A stretch of 64,000 bases of DNA from an uncultured Arsenicibacter sp. (GTDB lineage: Bacteria > Bacteroidota > Bacteroidia > Cytophagales > Spirosomataceae), in assembly GCF_945952095.1 (NCBI RefSeq), contig NZ_CAMFHL010000010.1:1-64000 (forward strand), read 5' to 3'. This document shows positions 55,490 to 61,875 of the stretch, piece after piece. Every line of letters begins with the position of its first letter. Position 1 is the stretch's first letter. Position numbers and translations under genes: made by a program. The notes below the pieces were generated by a model. The model made no database searches, was not told the DNA's origin, and was given only the letters and a program-made list of their open reading frames with translations.

Positions 55490-57838
55490 TTATTTGAGCC
55501 GGATCTCCACCTCTTTCAGCTGCTGATTGTGCAGCATCGTGGCCTTTACGTGCCCCTGCCACATGACCGTTTGCAGCAGGCTCAGCATCTCCGCCACGCC
55601 GGTAATTGCTTTGTCGTTGATCTGCCGGATGACATCGCCCGGCTCCAGTCCGCTCCGGGCGGCAAGGCTGTTGGGGCTGACACTGACCAGTAACACACCC
55701 TGTTTGTCCGGTGCCCCCGAGGCCGACTGCTCGCCCAGGGTTTCCAGATTTTTGATGGTGGCTCCGAGCCACGCCGTCGTGGCACCGGCTTTACCGGTGG
55801 CCAGCAGCCGGATGCCGGTAATGGCCGGACGGGCCGCCAGCTTCCGGAGGGCCGGACTGACCACGCCGAACGCATCCATCGGAAAGTTTCTGAAACCCAC
55901 CGCCAACGCTTTTGAACCAGGTTTTACCCTGAAATCGCCTGCCGCATCATGCATAAACTGCGGATTACCGTGCAGGCTGTTGTGGTCGGTATGGCGGGAC
56001 TGGGCCTGTTCAAGAGCGCCCGCCGCAATGAAAAAATTATGGTCGACCCGCAGCCCCCAGACCGGCACACGGATTGGCGCGTAGTCGGTCGTGACAATGT
56101 TGTACTCGAAGATATCGTTACTTTTCGCATACCAGACATGCGGATGAAAAGTATTGTTGACCAGGATATTATTCGTCACCGTCCGGTTGAACCCCTCGCG
56201 TAGTTTCAGCCCGCCGTTCAGGCACAGGTTGTTGCTGATCTGGTAATTGCTGCTGCCGTCGTCGAGGTCGATGTCCCAGCCGTGTTCACAGTGAAAGCGG
56301 TTGTTGCGGAGCGTAATCGGTTTGATGACATCGGCCAGGGGCAGGGTCGGGTACTGCGCCACGAGCGCGTTCACATCACTGATGCCCGGAAGCCAGAACC
56401 GGTCCCGTCCCCACGAGTTAAAGGCCCCGTGATCACCGGTTTCGAGAACCGTATCGAACACATCATTGAATGCAATGTCGTGGCCACCCCAGCAGCCGTC
56501 GCCGATGTTGATGCCTGCGCGCGGCACCTGATAAATCGTATTGTGGCTCACTGTAATGGCCATTGCCATACTGATTTCAACCCCCGCCACCTGTTTTTCA
56601 ATGGTGCCGATGTGATGAATCAGGTTGTCATGCACTGTGCATTGGGCCGGATAATTGTCGGTCTTCGGGCCGGGTGTTTTGTCCATGCCGGTAACCGGCA
56701 CCTTGTCTTCATACCGGAACGCCGGCGACCGCACCGCATCGGGGTCACCGACAAACGCGATGGCATTGCCGCCATTGTGGTGAATGTGGTTGTGTTCGAC
56801 CGTAATTGCCCGATTGAACCGGCTGACAAACACTGCATGACCACCCAGATACCGGAATGTACAGTTGCGGATAACACAGTGCTGCGCTCCTTCTGTCAGC
56901 ACGGCGCCACCCCGGTAAATGGTCCAGTCGCTGCGGAGAAGCGGTTCGCGGGTGAGCATAAATGTGCGGTTGGTACCGGTAAACGTCAGGCCCGTCAGCG
57001 TAACGTGTTCGGCCGGCGCGTTTTGTGTACCGGTGATACGGATAAGCCCGTCACTGACTGAGCGTTCGAAGCTGGCTTTTTTTATGTCCATACCCGCTGG
57101 CGGATACAGGTAAAGCGTGCCGGTGACCGGATTGTAAAACCACTCTCCCGGCGCGTCGAGTTCTTCGAAAATGTTTTCCACAAACCGGTGTTCCCGGTGC
57201 ATGGGTGCAGGCCGGTTATTTTGCCAGCCTCCTTCCAGATGCAGGCTGTCACCGGTTTTGCCGGTAATCCGGTAATGAAAATCGCCCCATTCGCCCTGAT
57301 GCAGCGCATGTACATAACCACCCGCCGGATTCGCCCACGTCCGCACCCGTTGGGGGCTGATGGCATCGGCCGCCGTTCCGTTGAACACCCGCGCCTCAGG
57401 CGTGGCATTCGGGTAGCGGGCCATCGACAGCGGCAACCCGTTGGCATAGAGCTGATCGATAGACAAGCCCTTGTCGAGGGACGTTTGCAGGATATTCCCT
57501 TTGTAGGGTTGCCAGTCGGGCCGAAGGGGTACTGCACCACTCAGTACCACCGGTTCACCGGCGGCGGCGGCAATCTCCAGCCGGTGGCCATTCAGGAGGT
57601 CGGGTGTGATGCTGACGGGTTGCAGAAGCGCATACCGCCCCGCCCGCAGGCGGATGGTGACGGCCGGAGTTTTAGCCGATGCCACCTTCCGGAGCGCCGC
57701 TTCCAGCGTTTTGAGCGGGCGGGCGACGGTTCCGGCAGCCGCGTCGTTTCCATCGGGAGCCACATAGAGCACTGTTTGGCCGTAACTTCGGGGGATCAGA
57801 CCAAGACCGATCAGCGCAAGGAGAAATAGCTTTTGCAT
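55490..57838 (-). CDS. Secreted beta-helix protein with C-terminal PDZ domain
   Basis: 782 residues. Signal peptide ('LFLLALIGLGLIPRSYGQ'), then 'VLYVAPDGNDAAAGTVARPL' as in the gene at 51988. Right-handed beta-helix coils follow at about 290-620 ('HVTLTGLTFTGTNRTFML', 'AITVEHNHIHHNGGNAIAFV', 'YQISNNLCLNGGLKLREGFN'). A PDZ domain is at about 690-780 ('GVLLVSVSPNSLAARSGLEP', 'GDVIRQINDKAITGVAEML'). The helix part is polysaccharide-enzyme-like, and the PDZ may bind a C-terminal peptide or the substrate-processing complex. The catalytic family is not identifiable by eye. The fusion is uncommon outside Bacteroidota and Planctomycetota. Confidence 0.85.
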   Translation of the reverse strand: MQKLFLLALIGLGLIPRSYGQTVLYVAPDGNDAAAGTVARPLKTLEAALRKVASAKTPAVTIRLRAGRYALLQPVSITPDLLNGHRLEIAAAAGEPVVLSGAVPLRPDWQPYKGNILQTSLDKGLSIDQLYANGLPLSMARYPNATPEARVFNGTAADAISPQRVRTWANPAGGYVHALHQGEWGDFHYRITGKTGDSLHLEGGWQNNRPAPMHREHRFVENIFEELDAPGEWFYNPVTGTLYLYPPAGMDIKKASFERSVSDGLIRITGTQNAPAEHVTLTGLTFTGTNRTFMLTREPLLRSDWTIYRGGAVLTEGAQHCVIRNCTFRYLGGHAVFVSRFNRAITVEHNHIHHNGGNAIAFVGDPDAVRSPAFRYEDKVPVTGMDKTPGPKTDNYPAQCTVHDNLIHHIGTIEKQVAGVEISMAMAITVSHNTIYQVPRAGINIGDGCWGGHDIAFNDVFDTVLETGDHGAFNSWGRDRFWLPGISDVNALVAQYPTLPLADVIKPITLRNNRFHCEHGWDIDLDDGSSNYQISNNLCLNGGLKLREGFNRTVTNNILVNNTFHPHVWYAKSNDIFEYNIVTTDYAPIRVPVWGLRVDHNFFIAAGALEQAQSRHTDHNSLHGNPQFMHDAAGDFRVKPGSKALAVGFRNFPMDAFGVVSPALRKLAARPAITGIRLLATGKAGATTAWLGATIKNLETLGEQSASGAPDKQGVLLVSVSPNSLAARSGLEPGDVIRQINDKAITGVAEMLSLLQTVMWQGHVKATMLHNQQLKEVEIRLK

Positions 57839-57981
57839 AGCGAGGGGGGAGTGACGGCATTTGCCTGTACCTGCCTTACCGGTAAAGCAGATTCAGGTAA
57901 AAATATAAGGTCGGGGGCAAAAAAGAATCGGCAGCGCTGTTGAGAACCCTGCTGGTTTGCCCGCTGTTTGTGCTTTACTGC

Positions 57982-57989
57982 TAGTTTTG
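57982..57989 (+). promoter_or_regulatory. Candidate -7 element TAGTTTTG directly before the Crp gene
   Basis: Perfect TAnnTTTG ending 4 bp before the ATG at 57994, with TTTG at 57956-57959 (22-nt spacer). If used, the transcript would be leaderless or nearly so. Confidence 0.35.
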
Positions 57990-57993
57990 CCAC

Positions 57994-58563
57994 ATGGAAG
58001 AGCTTATCACGTATTTGCTGCAGTTCGGTGATCTGGATGCCGCGCAGCGGGCTTTGATTCAGGAAAAGGCCCGCTGGAAGACCGTTGGCAAGGGCGCCTA
58101 TTTTGCCGAAGCCGGTAAGGTGTCTACGCAGATCGGGTATGTCACCGAAGGCGTGTTCCGGGTCTGTTACTACGACAAAACGGGCGATAGCTTTACCCGT
58201 TACTTTGTCTATGAGAACCGGTTTGTGGTCGATATGAACAGCTTCCGCGACGAAACCCCGTCGGCTGAGTACATCGAAGCGATTACTGACTGCCGCGTGC
58301 TGGTGTTTTCGAAGGCTGATTTCATGCAGCTATCTGCGCAGATTCCCGGCTGGGATGACATTTTCGTGAAAATCACCTCCTACGTACTGGAAAACAAACT
58401 GAAATTTACCGGTAATATGCTGGTGCAGGACGCGCTGCAGCGATACCTGAACTTTCTGGGCCATTACCCAGGCCTGGCCAACCGGGTACCGCTCAACATG
58501 CTGGCGTCCTATCTGGGCATTACTCCCTCATCGCTGAGCCGGATCCGGAAAAATATCCCCTGA
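57994..58563 (+). CDS. Crp/Fnr family cyclic-nucleotide-binding regulator
   Basis: 189 residues. The cNMP-binding beta-roll covers 'AYFAEAGKVSTQIGYVTEGV' and 'RVCYYDKTGDSFTRYFVYEN'. A long dimer helix follows, then a short HTH 'LNMLASYLGITPSSLSRIRK' ending the protein. No FNR-type cysteine cluster, so not an iron-sulfur oxygen sensor. The PRS/RxSxA phosphate-binding cassette of true cAMP receptors is not clear, as in many Bacteroidota members, so the effector is unknown. It may be coupled with the HD hydrolase gene 75 bp downstream. Confidence 0.9.
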   Translation: MEELITYLLQFGDLDAAQRALIQEKARWKTVGKGAYFAEAGKVSTQIGYVTEGVFRVCYYDKTGDSFTRYFVYENRFVVDMNSFRDETPSAEYIEAITDCRVLVFSKADFMQLSAQIPGWDDIFVKITSYVLENKLKFTGNMLVQDALQRYLNFLGHYPGLANRVPLNMLASYLGITPSSLSRIRKNIP

Positions 58564-58586
58564 CCGCATTTCTTGTCATTTGGCAA

Positions 58587-58616
58587 TTGCGGTTCGCCGG
58601 TGGTGACTGAATTTTG
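58587..58616 (+). promoter_or_regulatory. Candidate promoter of the HD hydrolase gene
   Basis: TTG (58587-58589), 19-nt spacer, GAATTTTG (58609-58616, 7 of 8 to TAnnTTTG), 22 nt before the ATG at 58639. Confidence 0.4.
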
Positions 58617-58638
58617 TGGCATAAACCAACACAAGCCG

Positions 58639-59229
58639 ATGGAAATAACGGATCTTTTCAGACAAATCGAGTTTATTAAGGAAGTAGACAAACTCAAGTA
58701 TATTGTCCGCAAAACAAAGCTGTTTAACAGTGACCGGAACGAAAACGATGCCGAACACAGCTGGCATTTAGCCCTGATGGCGATTGTTCTGGGCGGTCAT
58801 GCAAACGTGCCGGTTGATGTGCTCAAGGTCGTTAAGATGCTGCTGATCCATGATATTGTCGAGATTGATGCCGGCGACACCTTTATTTACGACACGCAGA
58901 AAAGCCACGACAACACCGCCGAAGAGCGGGCGGCCGCCAACCGGATTTTCGGTCTCCTGCCCGAAGCCCAGGCGGTTGAGCTGATTGCGGTCTGGGAGGA
59001 ATTTGAAGCGCATCAGACCAACGAGGCGAAGTTTGCCCGCGCGATGGACCGGCTTGAGCCGCTGCTACAGAACACCTCCAACAATGGCGGGACCTGGGCC
59101 GAATTCGGGGTGACCTACGAAAAGGTCTATGCCAAAAAGCAGGTCATTCAGGAAGGCTCCGCCACCATCTGGCAATACGCCGAACAACTGATCAACGAAA
59201 GCGTCGAGTCCGGGATTTTAGAGCGGTAG
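58639..59229 (+). CDS. HD-domain hydrolase (YfbR/HDDC2-like nucleotidase)
   Basis: 196 residues from the ATG at 58639. A TTG at 58573 in the same frame would add 22 residues but overlaps the promoter. HD metal-binding motif: H40 in 'DAEHSWHLALMA', H71-D72 in 'MLLIHDIVEIDAGDT', and a distal Asp in 'ARAMDRLEPLL'. The 'AEHSW' and 'HDIVEIDAGDT' pattern is typical of 5'-deoxynucleotidase YfbR/HDDC2-like proteins that dephosphorylate deoxyribonucleoside 5'-monophosphates. Not related in sequence to the HD part of HD-Pnk. Cytoplasmic. Next gene is the start of the putative defence cluster, 183 bp downstream. Confidence 0.87.
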   Translation: MEITDLFRQIEFIKEVDKLKYIVRKTKLFNSDRNENDAEHSWHLALMAIVLGGHANVPVDVLKVVKMLLIHDIVEIDAGDTFIYDTQKSHDNTAEERAAANRIFGLLPEAQAVELIAVWEEFEAHQTNEAKFARAMDRLEPLLQNTSNNGGTWAEFGVTYEKVYAKKQVIQEGSATIWQYAEQLINESVESGILER

Positions 59230-59412
59230 GGTGGGGATAGAAAGAAATTGTAATAGTCGATAAAAGAGTAAATTATTCTGATAAAGTAGTGCTGAAAATC
59301 ATTGATATGAATACAGACTATAGTTATCATTGTGAATGTTTAATGATTTTATTAGACTATTCACTAAATTGACTTTTTAAAAGTTGATACTTCCTGCCAC
59401 ACTATAGCACTA

Positions 59413-61635
59413 ATGCTTACAGACATTGTATACCCCGCTACTGAAGAATATCGCACCGGTACTGAAAACGAACCGCTTTCCTTTTACATGGAAGCCCTTG
59501 TTGAAAGCAACCGGCTCGATTTGTTGTTGGGCTATTTCAGCTCGTCGGCATTGCGGGTGTTATCGGTAGGGGTAGCTAAGTTTATCAGTAACGGTGGCCG
59601 GATGCGGCTGATCATTAATCATATTCTTTCTGCGCAGGATAAAGCCGCTGTCGTGCAGGGGCAACATACGGACAGCAGGCAGTATGCGTTCACCGCCGAA
59701 GATTTTTATACCCTTAAACACTCCTTAGACGACTACGGACACCATTTTTTTAACTGCTTAGCGTGGCTTATTGCGTCTGAACGCCTTCAGATCCGCGCCA
59801 TCCGGCCCAAAAGCCGGCGTGGCATTGCGCATTACAAATCAGGAATATTCTACGACGGAACTAACCAGGTAAGGTTCAAAGGTTCCTGCAATTTCACGGC
59901 CTCGGGTTTGCTGGAAAATCTGGAAGAACTCGATGTCAGGTTATCCTGGCAATCCGCGCAGCAGCCGTTTACTGAGTACGAAGCCTATTTCCAGCAGTTA
60001 TTTACCGGAACAAGTGACTATGCTGAACTCATCCCGTCTGCTGATATTGAAGAAGCGATCCGGCGCGAATATCGGGTCAAGGAATTAGACGAGCTGTTGG
60101 CCGACGAGCAACAGTTAGCGTCAACACTAGCAAAACAATCACGCCATAAACGACACCAAAAAGCGGTAGAAAAAATCTTGCAGAAAATAGAAACATACCT
60201 AAGCGCTCCCCGTTTTCCATACGAAAGCGGTCCTAGACCCTATCAGCAGGATGCATACCAAAAGTGGGTCGGCAACAACTACAAAGGTATTTTTGCGATG
60301 GCGACAGGCACCGGTAAGACGATTACGTCGCTCAACTGTGTGCTGAATGAATACCGGCAAGCCCAACAATATCAGGCTGTTATTCTAGTGCCGACAACGG
60401 TATTGGTGGAGCAATGGACCCAAGAGTGCCGTAAGTTCAACTTTCGCGAAATCATCAGCGTTTCGTCAAAATCGCCCGGATGGCAGGCTGAGTTAGGGCG
60501 TATCGGAAGCCAATTGAGATTTGGCGTTAAGTTGTCGTTTATCATTATCGTTACATATAAATCGTTTACAAATGCTCAGTTTCAGGGCTATTTTAGACGA
60601 CTGCCTGCTCAAACCGTTTTGTTGGCCGACGAAGCCCATAACATTGCCTCACCTACAGTGGCACGGCTGCTCGATGGTGTTCATCTGCAGAAACGGATCG
60701 GCCTTTCTGCTACGCCCAAACGCGTGTATGACCCCGTTGGCAGCGCACAAATGGAAGCTTTTTTTGAGGATAAAGAACCGTATACGTATAGCTTCTCCAT
60801 GGAGCGGGCAATTGATGAGGGGATACTTTGCCCATACTATTACTATCCGTACCTTGTCAGCCTGACGCCTGACGAAATGGTAGCCTATTCTGAAATTTCG
60901 GCCAAACTTGCCAAACTTTACAGTCGCGGTAAGAACGACGAAAAGGCGTCGGCGCAGGTCGAAATGCTGCTTATGCAGCGGAAACGGATTATTCACAAGG
61001 CAAAGGGGAAATTAACGGCTTTTGAGCATATCTTAAACGACATTATTACGCGGAGAGATAAGATTGATTACACGCTTGTTTATGCTCCCGAAGGCTATTA
61101 CGATGAAAACGAATTTGATGGAGATGCCTTTCCGGCGCTCTCCGATGATAACCGCATTATTGATTTTTACGCATCCATCATCCGGCGGCTTTCGCCGGAC
61201 ACAACCGTTGCGCAGTACACAAGCGACTCCGCCGACAAGGAACTGACCCTTAAACAGTTTGAACAGGGACAAATCAACGCGCTGCTGTCGATGAAATGCC
61301 TGGATGAAGGCGTCGATATCCCCCGAACGGAGCAGGCTGTGTTTTGTTCGAGCACCGGCAATCCAAGGCAGTTTATTCAACGGCGGGGGCGTATCCTGCG
61401 GCAGCACCCGGCCAAGTCGTTTGCGTATATTTATGACATGGTGGTGATCCCCGACACAAACCCGGCGACCCCCGATTTTGACCTTGAACGCAACCTGATG
61501 CAGAAGGAATTGGAACGGGTTGTCCACTTTGCGTTTATGGCAATTAATAAATACGAAGCCACAAGTATATTTAAGGACGTTTGCGCCCTTTATGGACTAA
61601 ACTTAGATACCATTCATACCGATTTAATGGCCTGA
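59413..61635 (+). CDS. PLD-nuclease-like/SF2 helicase fusion protein
   Basis: 740 residues. N-terminal phospholipase-D-like nuclease module with one HKD set: H140, K142, D148 in 'HYKSGIFYDG' and 'KGSCNFTASG' with N160; two copies would be needed for an active dimer. From about 270 an SF2 helicase: motif I 'MATGTGKT' (296-303), Ia 'VLVPTTVLVEQW', DEAH 406-409 ('LLADEAHN'), III 'GLSATP' (430-435), motif V 'SMKCLDEGVDIPRTEQAVFC', VI 'QRRGRILRQHPAK'. This pairing occurs in bacterial defence genes (HKD nuclease plus COG1061-type helicase). It heads a three-gene set with a 77-residue protein and a Rad50-like ATPase separated by only a few bases. Its role is likely nucleic-acid degradation on infection. 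Confidence 0.88.
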   Translation: MLTDIVYPATEEYRTGTENEPLSFYMEALVESNRLDLLLGYFSSSALRVLSVGVAKFISNGGRMRLIINHILSAQDKAAVVQGQHTDSRQYAFTAEDFYTLKHSLDDYGHHFFNCLAWLIASERLQIRAIRPKSRRGIAHYKSGIFYDGTNQVRFKGSCNFTASGLLENLEELDVRLSWQSAQQPFTEYEAYFQQLFTGTSDYAELIPSADIEEAIRREYRVKELDELLADEQQLASTLAKQSRHKRHQKAVEKILQKIETYLSAPRFPYESGPRPYQQDAYQKWVGNNYKGIFAMATGTGKTITSLNCVLNEYRQAQQYQAVILVPTTVLVEQWTQECRKFNFREIISVSSKSPGWQAELGRIGSQLRFGVKLSFIIIVTYKSFTNAQFQGYFRRLPAQTVLLADEAHNIASPTVARLLDGVHLQKRIGLSATPKRVYDPVGSAQMEAFFEDKEPYTYSFSMERAIDEGILCPYYYYPYLVSLTPDEMVAYSEISAKLAKLYSRGKNDEKASAQVEMLLMQRKRIIHKAKGKLTAFEHILNDIITRRDKIDYTLVYAPEGYYDENEFDGDAFPALSDDNRIIDFYASIIRRLSPDTTVAQYTSDSADKELTLKQFEQGQINALLSMKCLDEGVDIPRTEQAVFCSSTGNPRQFIQRRGRILRQHPAKSFAYIYDMVVIPDTNPATPDFDLERNLMQKELERVVHFAFMAINKYEATSIFKDVCALYGLNLDTIHTDLMA

Positions 61636-61639
61636 TTTT

Positions 61640-61873
61640 ATGATGCAGATTGATGTAGTAAAGGCATTTCTGGAAGACCCTGCGATACAGAAAAAATACG
61701 GCATCACCGCCGGACAGGTAGCGCAAATGACCTTGAGTACGCCGTTTAGCGGCGAAGCAGGCATTTTTGTTGATCTTGTTCGCCGTATGGTGAAAGAACT
61801 AGAAGATCAAAATACAACCACAAACGCAGCTGCTCAGCGCTTGAACGCCCACCTCGAAAACACCCTTCGCTAA
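61640..61873 (+). CDS. Small cluster protein (77 aa), candidate middle component
   Basis: 77 residues, helical: 'VVKAFLEDPAIQKKYGITAG', then 'SGEAGIFVDLVRRMVKELED' and a polar C-terminal helix. It starts 4 bp after the helicase stop and ends 2 bp before the Rad50-like ATG, so it is surely co-translated. ATG at 61643 is an alternative start. No family is recognisable by eye. In ABC three-component (ABC-3C) conflict systems a short middle component sits between a Rad50-like ATPase and an effector, which fits this position and size. Confidence 0.75.
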   Translation: MMQIDVVKAFLEDPAIQKKYGITAGQVAQMTLSTPFSGEAGIFVDLVRRMVKELEDQNTTTNAAAQRLNAHLENTLR

Positions 61874-61875
61874 CC

